55,799 bases of DNA from Vibrio cincinnatiensis DSM 19608 (GCF_900167345.1 NZ_FUXB01000019.1:1-55799); one strand, 5' to 3'; shown: positions 45,179 to 54,430, counted from the stretch's first letter. Numbers and translations are program-made. The notes: generated from the letters alone by a model not told the origin.

Positions 45179-46888
45179 TTATCTATCCTTTGCACTAGGG
45201 TATTTCAGAGTAATCTTGCAACCCGAACCAAGAACGGCTTCAATAAAAAGCTGCCCATTTAAACGTGCTGCCCGTTCTTGCATAATACTCATACCATAAT
45301 GGTTTTGTTTCATTTTTGGCACATCAAATCCACAGCCATTGTCTTCGACGGTAACCACAACATGTTCTTCGTCTTCATCACAATTCACATAGATTTCACT
45401 CGCTTTAGCATGTTTGATGGCGTTGATTACCGCTTCTCTAATCAGTTGCATCAGGTGCACTTGCTGGTGAGCATCTATCTCAAGAGAAGAAAGTTGGTTA
45501 TTTAGTACAATCTGTGTTTCCGTTTGATCATCTAATTGACGAATCATTTCCTGTAATGCTTGACCAAAAGTCCCTTCTTTTATCGTTAACCGAAACGTCG
45601 TTAATAGCTCACGCAATTGAGTATAGGCCCCTGATAATCCTTGATCGATATCATTTATGATCGTGGTAGCTTGCTGTGTTTTCGTTCCAAGATCTAACGG
45701 GTTAATCACTCGTTTCAGTAGAGAAACCTGTATTTTTAAATAAGAGAGAGATTGTGCTAAAGAATCGTGTAACTCTCGAGCGATAGTCGTGCGTTCTTCC
45801 ATCAGCAATAATTGCTCGGCTTGTTTTTGTGCCCAATTGTAATATACCGCCCGCGATAAAATATGCACAAAATTATCCATTAAGGTCGAATCGGGTAAAG
45901 GATAACCGCCTTGCCAATACAGATCGCCAAGATGCTGGCCATCTAGAATCAAAGGATGTTGATGGGTATTTTCCCCAACAAAAACGCCTTCACATAAAAC
46001 AACGCCTTTCCCTGCCTCTTCCTCTATCACCAATTGCACAGCATTAACACCTTCAATGCTGATCATATTTTGTAAAATCGCCTGAAAATTATCTAAGGAG
46101 ATACGTGACGCCGTTAGCTCTTGCAATGAATGATAAAGCACCTGCAATGACTGATTGGCGTGTTGTAACTTATGGGTTTTTTCATTCACCGCTTGTTCTA
46201 ACCCACGATAGAGTTTTCCTAACTCCCCCGCCATATCATTAAAGGTACGCATCAGTATTCCCATTTCATTAGGGCTAGATGCTTCTAACTGAATATCAAA
46301 TGAGCGATGCTGGACTTGTTCACTCGCTCGAACCAGCGCTTTCAGAGGGCGTACCACCTCTTTTTGAATATACTGAATAACAAATAAAGAAATAAGCAGA
46401 ACACCCCCTAAACCGATACCGCCAACCCACGCTAATTTAATCAGTTTTTGCTCAGAAAATTTCTGTAGCTTAAAGACAAATTGATCAATTTCCCCAACAA
46501 ACGTTTCTACTTCCTCTAGATACATCCGGTTATTTTCACTTTTTAAAATCGCTTTTAACGTCTCCCAACGAGAAACTAAGTGAGAATAATCTTGAGAAAT
46601 TTCAGGAGGAACCGACCAATTCTGTAGTGCTCTCATGGAATCGGAATACAATGAATGCTCAAAATCATCAATATGGGTGCGGTAATCAACAGAATGGCTG
46701 TGAATATCATGAGCCAAACGATAACTCTGCATTCGCATAGAACCGGCGACGTTTACCGCTTCAGCATCGTTTAACGATGAAGCTAATGTCAAAATCGCAA
46801 ATCCTGTCGTCACAATGGATAACAGCAAAATCAACAACATCGATTGAGCAATAATACGTGTGACTGATTTTTTTACCCGCTTACCCAA
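45179..46888 (-). CDS. narQ: NarQ nitrate/nitrite sensor kinase
   Basis: This 569-residue protein has two membrane helices (about 12-36 and 150-172) around a periplasmic domain with the P-box AVNVAGSMRMQSYRLA (44-59). HAMP and a GAF-like middle domain follow. The HisKA_3 segment is ERTTIARELHDSLAQSLSYLK, and the ATPase has LMQLIREAVINAIKHAKAS and VEDNGCGFDVPKMKQNHYGMSIMQERAARL. It senses nitrate and nitrite and phosphorylates NarP, whose gene abuts it. It is divergent from napF. Confidence 0.94.
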   Translation of the reverse strand: MGKRVKKSVTRIIAQSMLLILLLSIVTTGFAILTLASSLNDAEAVNVAGSMRMQSYRLAHDIHSHSVDYRTHIDDFEHSLYSDSMRALQNWSVPPEISQDYSHLVSRWETLKAILKSENNRMYLEEVETFVGEIDQFVFKLQKFSEQKLIKLAWVGGIGLGGVLLISLFVIQYIQKEVVRPLKALVRASEQVQHRSFDIQLEASSPNEMGILMRTFNDMAGELGKLYRGLEQAVNEKTHKLQHANQSLQVLYHSLQELTASRISLDNFQAILQNMISIEGVNAVQLVIEEEAGKGVVLCEGVFVGENTHQHPLILDGQHLGDLYWQGGYPLPDSTLMDNFVHILSRAVYYNWAQKQAEQLLLMEERTTIARELHDSLAQSLSYLKIQVSLLKRVINPLDLGTKTQQATTIINDIDQGLSGAYTQLRELLTTFRLTIKEGTFGQALQEMIRQLDDQTETQIVLNNQLSSLEIDAHQQVHLMQLIREAVINAIKHAKASEIYVNCDEDEEHVVVTVEDNGCGFDVPKMKQNHYGMSIMQERAARLNGQLFIEAVLGSGCKITLKYPSAKDR

Positions 46889-47034
46889 TACAACCTCTCC
46901 AGCAACCTTAAGCTAATGGCAACGTTTACTCTGTCGCCATCTTCTCGTGTGCTCTTTTGCAAACGAATCACGACAATTAAATAGAGCCTTATTTATCAAT
47001 ACTAACAATATGTGATCACTCTCGCTGGAATTTA

Positions 47035-47048
47035 TTGATCAAAAACAA
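47035..47048 (+). promoter_or_regulatory. FNR-like site upstream of napF
   Basis: TTGATCAAAAACAA matches the FNR consensus TTGAT-N4-ATCAA at 9 of 10 fixed positions. It lies 137 bases upstream of the napF start, with the NarP-like site between. FNR activates nap genes without oxygen in E. coli and Haemophilus. Confidence 0.65.
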
Positions 47049-47062
47049 TATTGACCAGCAAT

Positions 47063-47078
47063 TACCCCCTTGGAGGTA
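47063..47078 (+). promoter_or_regulatory. NarP 7-2-7 site upstream of napF
   Basis: TACCCCCTTGGAGGTA fits the NarL/NarP inverted heptamer (TACYYMT-N2-AKRRGTA) at 12 of 14 positions with the 2-base spacer NarP requires. Its centre is 29 bases downstream of the FNR-like centre. Confidence 0.72.
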
Positions 47079-47184
47079 TTTATACAGTGGAGGCAAAAAC
47101 TACAATTTATGTATGGATAAGAATGGATTAAGTCTCACTGATACCAGTGAGTAATAACACCACATAACAGGGCAGTGAGCTTTT

Positions 47185-47667
47185 GTGATAGACCTTTCAA
47201 AACGACGTTTATTCTCACGTAAATCAGCGACGCTTTCAACGCTTCGCCTCCCTTGGGTTGCCAAACCCGAGGCGTTTACTGATTTATGTACTCGTTGTGG
47301 TTTATGCCAAAAAGCATGTGAACAAAAAATTATCATCCATGGTGATGGTGGCTATCCCCAAATTGATTTCCAGCAAGGTGAATGCACATTTTGTTATCAA
47401 TGTGCCACCGTTTGTCCAGAGCCTATTTTTCTTCCACAGTCAGAGCCAACATGGCAGGCCAAAGTCGCAATCAGTGAGCACTGCCTTGCAAAACAAAATG
47501 TGGAGTGTCGAAGCTGTGGAGAGGTGTGTGAATCGATGGCCATACAGTTTCAACTCCAGTTGGGTAACGTTGCCCAACCTATACTCCACCTTGATGACTG
47601 CACCGGATGTGGCGCTTGCGTTTCTCTTTGTCCAACATCAGCCATCAGCGTGAATCTTCATCCATAA
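47185..47667 (+). CDS. napF: NapF iron-sulfur protein
   Basis: This 160-residue protein has three [4Fe-4S] ferredoxin-type clusters: CTRCGLCQKACEQK, CTFCYQCATVCPEP and CTGCGACVSLCPTS, with an extra CRSCGEVCES group. NapF is cytoplasmic and helps mature NapA. The start is GTG, with a weak AGTGAG site before it. It is the first gene of napFDABC and follows the FNR and NarP sites. Confidence 0.93.
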   Translation: MIDLSKRRLFSRKSATLSTLRLPWVAKPEAFTDLCTRCGLCQKACEQKIIIHGDGGYPQIDFQQGECTFCYQCATVCPEPIFLPQSEPTWQAKVAISEHCLAKQNVECRSCGEVCESMAIQFQLQLGNVAQPILHLDDCTGCGACVSLCPTSAISVNLHP

Positions 47668-47682
47668 CGATAAGAGGACATC

Positions 47683-47988
47683 ATGTCACTCAATGAAGTA
47701 CATATTTCAAGCTTAATCGTTCACACCCTACCTGAGCATTTGGATACGGTTAAAGCGCAAATCAATGATTTTGAGCAAGCAGAAATTTATGGCGACAGTC
47801 CGGAAGGAAAAATAATCGTCGTACTCGAAACCGAAAGCCAAGGTTTTGTGACAGAAACGATCGATGCCATCAACAACTTACCACACGTATTGAGTGTGGT
47901 TTTGGTGTATCACCAAATTGATACCCTTTTACCAGAAACCAATATCAACACTGGAAATCCGCATTCACAACTTGAGGGTGATGTATGA
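47683..47988 (+). CDS. napD: NapD, NapA-specific signal-peptide chaperone
   Basis: This 101-residue protein has the family pattern [42 protein letters not shown] and [15 protein letters not shown]. NapD binds the twin-arginine signal of NapA until the cofactor is inserted. It starts 15 bases after napF with AGAGGACATC before the ATG, and its stop overlaps the napA start by 4 bases (ATGA). Confidence 0.93.
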   Translation: MSLNEVHISSLIVHTLPEHLDTVKAQINDFEQAEIYGDSPEGKIIVVLETESQGFVTETIDAINNLPHVLSVVLVYHQIDTLLPETNINTGNPHSQLEGDV

Positions 47989-50474
47989 AAATGACAAGAC
48001 GAGCGTTTGTGAAAGCAAACGCAGCCGCATCAGCCGCCGCCGTGGCCGGAATCACCTTACCGGCTTCTGCGGCTAACCTGATCGCCAGTTCAGATCAAAA
48101 TAAAATAACATGGGACAAAGCACCTTGTCGTTTTTGTGGAACGGGCTGTTCAGTCTTAGTGGGGACACAAAATGGCCGAATCGTCGCCACTCAAGGCGAT
48201 CCTGATGGCCCAGTAAACAAAGGCCTCAATTGTATTAAAGGCTACTTCCTCTCTAAAATCATGTATGGCCGTGACCGTTTAACTCATCCTTTGCTGCGCA
48301 TGAAAGATGGGAAATACAGTAAAGATGGGGATTTTACCCCTGTCTCTTGGGATATGGCGTTCGACGTTATGGCCGAGAAATGGAAAACCGCACTGAAAAC
48401 CAAAGGGCCTTCTAGCATTGGGATGTTTGGCTCTGGGCAATGGACCATCATGGAAGGCTATGCGGCTGTAAAAATGATGAAAGCGGGCTTTCGTTCCAAT
48501 AATATCGATCCGAACGCACGCCACTGTATGGCATCAGCGGTGGTTGGCTTTATGCGCACCTTTGGTATTGATGAACCTATGGGCTGTTATGATGATCTCG
48601 AACATGCGGATGCTTTTGTTCTATGGGGCTCAAATATGGCTGAGATGCATCCGGTGCTTTGGACTCGCCTAACTGATCGACGTCTCAGCCACCCCCATGT
48701 CAGAGTAAACGTTCTATCAACTTACTACCATCGATCACTCGAACTGGCAGATCATGGATACATATTCCACCCCCAATCCGATTTGGCCATCGCTAACTTT
48801 ATTGCGAACTACATCATTCAGAATAATGCAGTGAACTGGGACTTTGTGAATAAGCATACCCATTTCAAACAAGCCATCACAGATATTGGTTATGGCCTTC
48901 GTGATGAACACCCATTACAGAAAAAAGCCAAGCATGCTAATTCTGGTGATATCAGCAATATCAATTTTGAACAGTATAAACAATCGGTGGCCCCATACAC
49001 GGCAGAAAAAGCATCTGAAATGTCAGGCGTTTCTGTCGATAAGCTCATTACATTAGCGAAGCAGTATGCTGACCCCAACACTAAAGTCATGTCCTTATGG
49101 ACGATGGGGGTCAACCAACACACCCGTGGCGTGTGGATGCAGAGTTTAATCTACAACCTCCACTTACTGACAGGTAAAATTGCCACACCGGGCAACAGTC
49201 CATTCTCATTGACAGGCCAACCTTCTGCCTGTGGTACAGCGAGAGAAGTTGGAACCTTTGCCCACCGTTTACCCGCCGATATGGTGGTCACCGATCCCAA
49301 ACATCGTGCATTAGCCGAAAAAGTGTGGAAACTGCCTGAAGGCACAATCCCTGATAAACCAGGGTTCCATGCTGTACAACAAGATCGCATGCTCAATGAT
49401 GGGATCCTAAATTGCTACTGGGTACAGTGCAATAACAATATGCAGGCGGGACCAAACATTAATAATGAACGTCTTCCGGGATATCGTAACCCAGAAAACT
49501 TTATTGTTGTGTCAGACCCTTACCCAACTGTCACGGCTCAAGCTGCTGACCTCATTTTACCCACCGCCATGTGGGTAGAAAAAGAAGGGGCCTATGGTAA
49601 TGCGGAGCGTCGAACTCAAGCTTGGTATCAACAAGTAAAAACCGTTGGCGAAGCTAAATCTGACTTATGGCAGGTGATGGAGTTCTCTAAACGCTTTAAA
49701 GTGGAAGACGTGTGGCCAGAAGAACTGCTAGCAAAAACACCACAATACCGCGGGAAAACACTGTTTGATGTGTTGTACCGTAACGGACAAGTCGACCAAT
49801 TCCCCGTTGAGCAAGCAAAAGAGCTGAATGATGATGCTCAACACTTTGGTTTCTATGTGCAAAAAGGATTGTTTGAAGAATATGCCACCTTTGGTCGTGG
49901 TCATGGACACGATCTCGCCCCTTATGATGTTTACCACCAAGTCCGCGGCCTACGCTGGCCAGTAGTGGATGGAAAAGAAACCTTATGGCGCTTTAAAGAA
50001 GGGTCGGATCCTTACGCTAAAGCAGGTAGTGGTTGGGATTTCTATGGCAAACCAGACAGTAAAGCTTGGATCATCTCTGCACCTTATGAAGCACCACCTG
50101 AGGTGCCCGATGAAGAATATGACTTATGGCTTTGCACCGGCCGAGTGCTCGAACATTGGCATACTGGCACCATGACTCGTCGCGTTCCTGAATTGTATAA
50201 AGCCGTTCCGGATGCCGTTTGTTTCATGCACCATGAAGATGCGGTGGCCCGCGGGTTGCGTCGAGGAGATGAAGTTTTGATTTCCAATAAACGAGGAGAA
50301 GTCCGTGTTCGTGTCGAGACTCGAGGTCGAAACAAACCCCCTCGTGGATTAGTTTTTGTTCCCTTCTTTGATGCGCGAATTCTGATTAACAAACTGATTT
50401 TGGATGCAACAGACCCACTTTCGAAACAAACCGACTATAAAAAATGTCCGGTAAAAATCACCAAAGTGGCCTAG
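47985..50474 (+). CDS. napA: NapA, periplasmic nitrate reductase catalytic subunit
   Basis: This 829-residue protein has a twin-arginine signal ([12 protein letters not shown]). The [4Fe-4S] cysteines are C48, C51, C55 and C83 (CRFCGTGC and NCIKGY). The molybdenum ligand is the cysteine near 181 in [10 protein letters not shown]. Bis-MGD binding parts include [14 protein letters not shown] and the C-terminal [20 protein letters not shown]. It reduces nitrate to nitrite in the periplasm with electrons from NapB and NapC. Length matches E. coli NapA (828). Confidence 0.97.
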   Translation: MKMTRRAFVKANAAASAAAVAGITLPASAANLIASSDQNKITWDKAPCRFCGTGCSVLVGTQNGRIVATQGDPDGPVNKGLNCIKGYFLSKIMYGRDRLTHPLLRMKDGKYSKDGDFTPVSWDMAFDVMAEKWKTALKTKGPSSIGMFGSGQWTIMEGYAAVKMMKAGFRSNNIDPNARHCMASAVVGFMRTFGIDEPMGCYDDLEHADAFVLWGSNMAEMHPVLWTRLTDRRLSHPHVRVNVLSTYYHRSLELADHGYIFHPQSDLAIANFIANYIIQNNAVNWDFVNKHTHFKQAITDIGYGLRDEHPLQKKAKHANSGDISNINFEQYKQSVAPYTAEKASEMSGVSVDKLITLAKQYADPNTKVMSLWTMGVNQHTRGVWMQSLIYNLHLLTGKIATPGNSPFSLTGQPSACGTAREVGTFAHRLPADMVVTDPKHRALAEKVWKLPEGTIPDKPGFHAVQQDRMLNDGILNCYWVQCNNNMQAGPNINNERLPGYRNPENFIVVSDPYPTVTAQAADLILPTAMWVEKEGAYGNAERRTQAWYQQVKTVGEAKSDLWQVMEFSKRFKVEDVWPEELLAKTPQYRGKTLFDVLYRNGQVDQFPVEQAKELNDDAQHFGFYVQKGLFEEYATFGRGHGHDLAPYDVYHQVRGLRWPVVDGKETLWRFKEGSDPYAKAGSGWDFYGKPDSKAWIISAPYEAPPEVPDEEYDLWLCTGRVLEHWHTGTMTRRVPELYKAVPDAVCFMHHEDAVARGLRRGDEVLISNKRGEVRVRVETRGRNKPPRGLVFVPFFDARILINKLILDATDPLSKQTDYKKCPVKITKVA

Positions 50475-50494
50475 CCAATTAGCTTGACTGACTT

Positions 50495-50518
50495 GGCTGC
50501 TCTTTGAGCAGCCTTTAT
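50495..50518 (+). other. Hairpin with short T-run between napA and napB
   Basis: GGCTGCTC (50495-50502) and GAGCAGCC (50506-50513) form an 8-bp stem with a 3-base loop, followed by TTTATAC. It is like a weak intrinsic terminator or an mRNA-stability stem. It would let napFDA be made in excess of napBC. Confidence 0.6.
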
Positions 50519-50550
50519 ACAGAATTTAGCCATAAGGCGGAGAAATAAAT

Positions 50551-51006
50551 ATGAAAAAAATACTCGTTGGCTTACTGGTTCTTGGGGCCATCCTAACTGG
50601 TCTTGCCAAAGCTGAGCTAGACACACCACTCGAGCTAAGCAACCTTGAATCATTACGTGGTATGACAGGCATTGCAGAAACCCTTCCGGCGGAAGAGATG
50701 AAACGGCAACCTCGTGAACAAATGTTAAATACCGATTTTGTCTATCAACCCCCTTTGATTCCTCATGATATACGTAACTATGAAGTCTCATTGAACGCCA
50801 ATAAATGCCTTAGCTGCCATAGTTGGAAAAATGCGAAAGTAATGGGCGCGACCAAAATCAGTGTCACTCACTTTGTCGATCGGGAAGATGCCGTATTGGC
50901 GGACGTATCACCGCGCCGCTATTTCTGCCTACAGTGTCATGTTCCACAAACCGATGCAAAACCATTAGTTGAAAACCGCTTTAAAAGCGTTGATGCACTC
51001 AATTAA
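50551..51006 (+). CDS. napB: NapB dihaem cytochrome c subunit
   Basis: This 151-residue protein has a signal peptide (ILVGLLVLGAILTGLAKA) and two haem-binding motifs, CLSCH (86-90) and CLQCH (about 127-131). FVYQPPLIPHDIRNYEVSLNANKC is the typical lead-in with the distal histidine. NapB passes electrons from NapC to NapA in the periplasm. The ribosome site GGCGGAG precedes the ATG by about 8 bases. Confidence 0.95.
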   Translation: MKKILVGLLVLGAILTGLAKAELDTPLELSNLESLRGMTGIAETLPAEEMKRQPREQMLNTDFVYQPPLIPHDIRNYEVSLNANKCLSCHSWKNAKVMGATKISVTHFVDREDAVLADVSPRRYFCLQCHVPQTDAKPLVENRFKSVDALN

Positions 51007-51038
51007 CCCAAGCGGCAGATTAGACAAAGAGGCAATGT

Positions 51039-51617
51039 ATGAAATTACTGAAAGCATTTTGGCGACGACTTACCGCTCCAAGTAAAGCAGCGGTGGGCGT
51101 GGTTCTGTTTATGGGATTTATCGGTGGCTTACTGTTTTGGGGTGCATTTAACACCGGAATGGAAGTCACCAATACCGAAGAGTTTTGTTCTGGATGCCAC
51201 GCTCCTATCGTGGCTGAAATACAAGAAACCATCCATTACTCCAACCGTTCAGGGGTTCGAGCCATCTGCTCTGATTGCCATGTTCCTCACGAGTGGACGG
51301 ATAAGATTGTTCGAAAAGTACAAGCATCCAAAGAACTTTTTGCGCATGTGGTCTTAAAGACCATTGATACACCAGAAAAATTTCAAGCACGACGTGCTCA
51401 CTTAGCTGAACGTGAATGGGTTCGAATGAAGAATAATGATTCCTTGGAATGCCGTAACTGTCACCAGTTTGAATATATGGATTTCTCGGTACAAAGTACC
51501 ATCAGTGCTAGGCAGCACTCTACTGCCTTGGCTTCTGGTGAAAAAACCTGTATCGATTGCCATCGAGGCATTGCGCATAATTTACCTGACATGCATGGTG
51601 TCGAAGGCTGGCAATAA
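51039..51617 (+). CDS. napC: NapC tetrahaem quinol dehydrogenase
   Basis: This 192-residue protein has one N-terminal membrane helix (about 18-36) and four CxxCH motifs: CSGCH (50-54), CSDCH, CRNCH and CIDCH. It is the NapC/NirT family, which takes electrons from menaquinol or ubiquinol in the inner membrane and gives them to NapB. It follows napB after 32 bases and is followed by the short membrane protein. Confidence 0.95.
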   Translation: MKLLKAFWRRLTAPSKAAVGVVLFMGFIGGLLFWGAFNTGMEVTNTEEFCSGCHAPIVAEIQETIHYSNRSGVRAICSDCHVPHEWTDKIVRKVQASKELFAHVVLKTIDTPEKFQARRAHLAEREWVRMKNNDSLECRNCHQFEYMDFSVQSTISARQHSTALASGEKTCIDCHRGIAHNLPDMHGVEGWQ

Positions 51618-51632
51618 CAGAGGAGTTAAGCA

Positions 51633-51767
51633 ATGAGTCGTTTAGAGTCATTTATTTGGTATTTTCTTGGTTACAGTGCCATGCCAGTGATCATTTTGAG
51701 TGGATTTATCGGTGTCGCCATCGTTTCTCTTTGGTTACTGTCCATCACCAAGGATAAAAATTTGTAA
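51633..51767 (+). CDS. 44-residue single-helix membrane protein of the nap operon (TIGR02808-like)
   Basis: An ATG at 51633, with GAGGAG about 8 bases upstream, opens a 44-residue frame: MSRLESFIWYFLGYSAMP, then a hydrophobic helix (VIILSGFIGVAIVSLWLLSI) and TKDKNL. It starts 15 bases after napC, and the operon-end hairpin follows directly. I recall a family of such tiny proteins in Vibrio and Photobacterium, nearly always beside nap genes. Its function is unknown. It may hold a Nap subunit in the membrane or tune NapC, as NapE might elsewhere. Confidence 0.85.
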   Translation: MSRLESFIWYFLGYSAMPVIILSGFIGVAIVSLWLLSITKDKNL

Positions 51768-52059
51768 ACGAAACAGAGCCCCTAATAAGTGCTCTTACTA
51801 GGGGCTCAAAGTACATCCATAGCCATGATACACTTCCTCTTCCCTTATTGAACACTATGGCACGCCACACCTCATCGCCATTAGCAATCAACCACCAAAA
51901 CGCCTAATGGCTCATGCAGAACTCATATCGAACAGCTTAGTGCACTAAGATCATCTTCAGTGTCTAAATCTCCATGCAACGGAGAGAGTCGATAACACCA
52001 TTCCCGATAATGTTCGATCAACACGACCAGGAATGGAATATGAGGGAATGAGATAATGA
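51768..52059. other. Gap between convergent nap operons, with a possible 33-codon minus-strand frame
   Basis: Apart from the hairpin at 51776-51807, this 292-base gap holds no firm gene. A minus-strand frame with a GTG at 52024 and a stop at 51923-51925 encodes about 33 residues that look protein-like (VLIEHYREWCYRLSPLHGD, then DLDTEDDLSALSCSI). It lies just downstream of napH on the same strand but has no strong ribosome site. I do not recognise it. Confidence 0.3.
51776..51807. terminator. Hairpin at the end of the nap operon
   Basis: GAGCCCCTA (51776-51784) and TAGGGGCTC (51799-51807) pair, and the inner TAAG / CTTA continues the stem after one mismatch, around a TGCT loop. No T-run follows on the plus strand; on the minus strand TGTTTCGTTT follows. 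It probably marks the 3' end of napFDABC and limits read-through into napGH's antisense. Confidence 0.65.
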
Positions 52060-52908
52060 TTAAGGTTTATCTGTCAGTCGATTGGTAAAGGCAAGGACGT
52101 TTTCTGGACAAACATCAATACAGCGCCCACAGCTAATACAGTTCTTATCCATCACTTTGAGCTCCCCTTCTTTTAAAGGCTGTCTTAACACATCCGGCTC
52201 AGGACACACATGGTAGCAATCCATACATTTAGTGCAGGCCTCTCGGTTCACCACCTTAATTCGCAGTATGCTTTTTTGTCCAATGACTCCATAGGTTGCA
52301 CCAAGTGGGCAAAGGTGGCCACACCAAGCATGATCGACCAGTAATAGATCCATCAGGAAAACCAGTAGTACAAGGATCCACCCCATTCCTATACCGAAAA
52401 TTAAGCCCCGGTGTAAGGTTGCAACAGGATCAATCCATGGCCACACTAAACTGCCTGATAACGCACTGCCTAATAATAAGGCGGCGACTAACCAGTATCG
52501 TAATTGATTATTCCAACGATAACTGGCTTTGATTTCAAATTTCCGTTTCAACCAAGCCGCAATATCCGTCACCATATTCATTGGACAAACCCAAGCACAA
52601 AAAGCGCGAGGGCTAACCAGTGCATAAAAAGCCACCACAATGAGCACCCCGAAAATGGCACTTAACTCAGGAATATGCCCGCTAAAAAGTATCTGTAGGA
52701 AGATCAGCGGATCAGTTAAAGGAACCGTATCAAGCAACACACTGGATGATAAGTTACCCTGCAATATGTTAATAGTCGGAGCGAGTAAAAACAGCACGAT
52801 AATACTGATCTGACAGAGCCTCCGGAGAATAAGAAAACGATGCGCAGGCCACCAACCCAATTTTTCAACGGCCTCTTTACCCGCATGTTTTGCCAAATTT
52901 TTCGCCAT
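52060..52908 (-). CDS. napH: NapH membrane iron-sulfur quinol oxidase subunit
   Basis: This 282-residue protein has four membrane helices. A cytoplasmic CxxxCP pair is present (FCAWVCPMN and CGHLCPLGA). Two C-terminal ferredoxin motifs follow, CTKCMDCYHVCPEP and CISCGRCIDVCPEN. NapH and NapG offer an alternative path from ubiquinol to NapC/NapA. It starts 1 base after the napG stop. napGH is here on the strand opposite napFDABC, unlike the single E. coli operon. Confidence 0.94.
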   Translation of the reverse strand: MAKNLAKHAGKEAVEKLGWWPAHRFLILRRLCQISIIVLFLLAPTINILQGNLSSSVLLDTVPLTDPLIFLQILFSGHIPELSAIFGVLIVVAFYALVSPRAFCAWVCPMNMVTDIAAWLKRKFEIKASYRWNNQLRYWLVAALLLGSALSGSLVWPWIDPVATLHRGLIFGIGMGWILVLLVFLMDLLLVDHAWCGHLCPLGATYGVIGQKSILRIKVVNREACTKCMDCYHVCPEPDVLRQPLKEGELKVMDKNCISCGRCIDVCPENVLAFTNRLTDKP

Positions 52909-52909
52909 C

Positions 52910-53680
52910 TTAATTTCCTCCTAAGCTTTCTAACGCGCCCGCAGGAATATCACTGGTATCAGGAACACGGTTCTGAAGTGGTTTGGTAATCTCTTCCCAC
53001 CCTAATTGATAGTGATCGCCCATTTTTCCTTTGGCTAAATCTCTGGGGACCACTTTTATCGCAGCCACCTCCGTCACACACGCTTCCTCACATTTTCCAC
53101 ACCCCGTACATTGATCTGGGTTAACGGTAGGAATCAGCTTGGCGTGTACCCCCGTACGCTCGTTTCGAACATATTCAAGCGTGATCGCTTCATCGATTAA
53201 CGGGCAAACCCGATAACAAACATCACAGCGAAGTCCCTGCCAATTTAAGCAGGTTTGCTGATCGATAAGTACGGCTATCCCCATTTTTGCATCATCAATA
53301 TTCGTCAGATTAGGGTCTAATGCACCACTTGGGCATGCGACGACACAGGGAATGTCTTCACACATCTCACAGGGAATATCACGAGCGTGAAAGTAAGGTG
53401 TTCCGGATTCTAGCGGAGAAAGTAGCGTCGCCAGTTTGAGCGTGTCATAAGGACAAGCCTTGACGCAAAGGCCACAACGAGTACACGCTTTTTCAAAATC
53501 CCCCTTAGGGAGAGCGCCGGGTGGTCTAAGCGGTACACCGCTGCCTTCTCTTGCTTGACTTTGTAACGACTGAACACCCAGTACCGTCGCAAATGCACCA
53601 ACGCCAACGGCTGTTCGAAGTGAGTCTCGTAAAAACCGACGGCGGCTCTCTGATAGTTTCTTTGAAGGATGAATACTCAT
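52910..53680 (-). CDS. napG: NapG periplasmic ferredoxin
   Basis: This 256-residue protein has a twin-arginine signal ([18 protein letters not shown]). Four [4Fe-4S] clusters are expected, from [41 protein letters not shown] and [14 protein letters not shown]. It carries electrons in the periplasm from NapH towards NapC. Upstream on its own strand are NarP-like (53888-53903) and FNR-like (53923-53936) sites, matching the napF arrangement. Confidence 0.94.
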   Translation of the reverse strand: MSIHPSKKLSESRRRFLRDSLRTAVGVGAFATVLGVQSLQSQAREGSGVPLRPPGALPKGDFEKACTRCGLCVKACPYDTLKLATLLSPLESGTPYFHARDIPCEMCEDIPCVVACPSGALDPNLTNIDDAKMGIAVLIDQQTCLNWQGLRCDVCYRVCPLIDEAITLEYVRNERTGVHAKLIPTVNPDQCTGCGKCEEACVTEVAAIKVVPRDLAKGKMGDHYQLGWEEITKPLQNRVPDTSDIPAGALESLGGN

Positions 53681-53887
53681 GACACTGACCTTATATGCCG
53701 ATACAACACAGATTGAAGCTTCCTACTCTATAAGGCCTCACATATCACTCGATAGCCTTTAGCGGCATCAACGGCTATAACAGGAATACACACCACGTTG
53801 TCACGCTTGCCGGAATAGAAAGACAATACATTTTCAATGGATATAGAAAGAATAGGACAACTGTATAAATATACGGGGTGATTCCTA

Positions 53888-53903
53888 TCCCTCTAAAGAG
53901 GTA
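53888..53903 (-). promoter_or_regulatory. NarP 7-2-7 site upstream of napG
   Basis: TCCCTCTAAAGAGGTA matches the inverted heptamer consensus at 13 of 14 positions, with the 2-base spacer required by NarP. It lies 208 bases upstream of napG. A minus-strand TATACA at 53862-53867 lies 31 bases downstream, consistent with an activator site near -41. Confidence 0.72.
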
Positions 53904-53922
53904 ATCCAAAGGGTTATTGTGT

Positions 53923-53936
53923 TAGATCAAGATTAA
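53923..53936 (-). promoter_or_regulatory. FNR-like site upstream of napG
   Basis: TAGATCAAGATTAA fits TTGAT-N4-ATCAA at 8 of 10 fixed positions. It stands 34 bases upstream of the NarP-like centre, in the same order as at napF (FNR distal, NarP proximal). Confidence 0.5.
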
Positions 53937-54272
53937 AGCGTCACTATCCCACTTCTTAGCCATAACATCTTTTTTATCGATTCTATATCGACAGCGTTTA
54001 TGAATATAAATCGAATTTATTCAGAAGTATTATCAAAGACATTAGAACGATAATGTTAAAAGCAAAAACCATAACAGAAATTAATAAGTTACTATTATTT
54101 TTATTATTCCAAATACAAGACAATCACCAAAATTCCACAATAACAATGATATTTAGGCCAGACGACTCCCTCACCGAAGAAAAACTCGATAAATAAAACC
54201 TGATACACTTGAACGATTAACAGGCTCTTGTCCGGACCCCACTTAAAACGTAAGAAAAAACGGACAATTAAT

Positions 54273-54288
54273 TGTGAACCATGTCATA
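54273..54288 (+). promoter_or_regulatory. CRP-like site upstream of the chemoreceptor gene
   Basis: TGTGAACCATGTCATA matches TGTGA-N6-TCACA at 9 of 10 core positions. It lies 143 bases upstream of the chemoreceptor ATG. Control by cAMP-CRP is inferred; no clear -10/-35 pair or flagellar sigma-28 element was identified after it. Confidence 0.45.
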
Positions 54289-54430
54289 TTTTCTTCGCTT
54301 AAAATCAAGCTTCATGCTAGACTTCGCTTCATATTGCAGTCGGAATATTCTTACGCACGGCTGTTTATCAGGATAGTTTTTCATCATATGGATGTGACCA
54401 ATTAGTTGTTACCACAAGGTCACTCACTTT

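Larger units (their letters stand above)
46889..47184. promoter_or_regulatory. Divergent control region narQ / napF
   Basis: This 296-base gap holds the FNR-like site (47035-47048) and the NarP-like site (47063-47078) listed below. GTGATCAC, a full palindrome at about 47013-47020, could be part of a further site. The napF gene starts with GTG at 47185. A possible -10 near 47108-47114 (TTATGTA) would place NarP around -44, as in known NarP-activated nap promoters. Confidence 0.6.
53681..54430. promoter_or_regulatory. Long divergent intergenic region between napG and the chemoreceptor
   Basis: No firm gene lies in these 750 bases. From left to right it holds the napG leader, a TATTTATACAGT element on the minus strand (53860-53871) that recurs near napF, the NarP-like site (53888-53903), the FNR-like site (53923-53936) and a CRP-like site (54273-54288). 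A 47-codon A/T-rich plus-strand frame at 54053-54196 (starting MLKAKTITEINKLLLF) has no ribosome site and is probably chance. The rest shows nothing I can name. Confidence 0.6.

Noticed and set aside
47011..47027. CRP site upstream of napF (TGTGATCACT region)
   Set aside because: Only one half matches; the second half has 3 of 5 positions.
47258..47653. 131-codon plus-strand frame overlapping napF in another phase
   Set aside because: napF has the ferredoxin motifs; the alternative frame has none.
54053..54196. 47-codon plus-strand frame in the napG-chemoreceptor gap
   Set aside because: It is A/T-rich and has no ribosome site and no recognisable features; left as a note in the intergenic entry.
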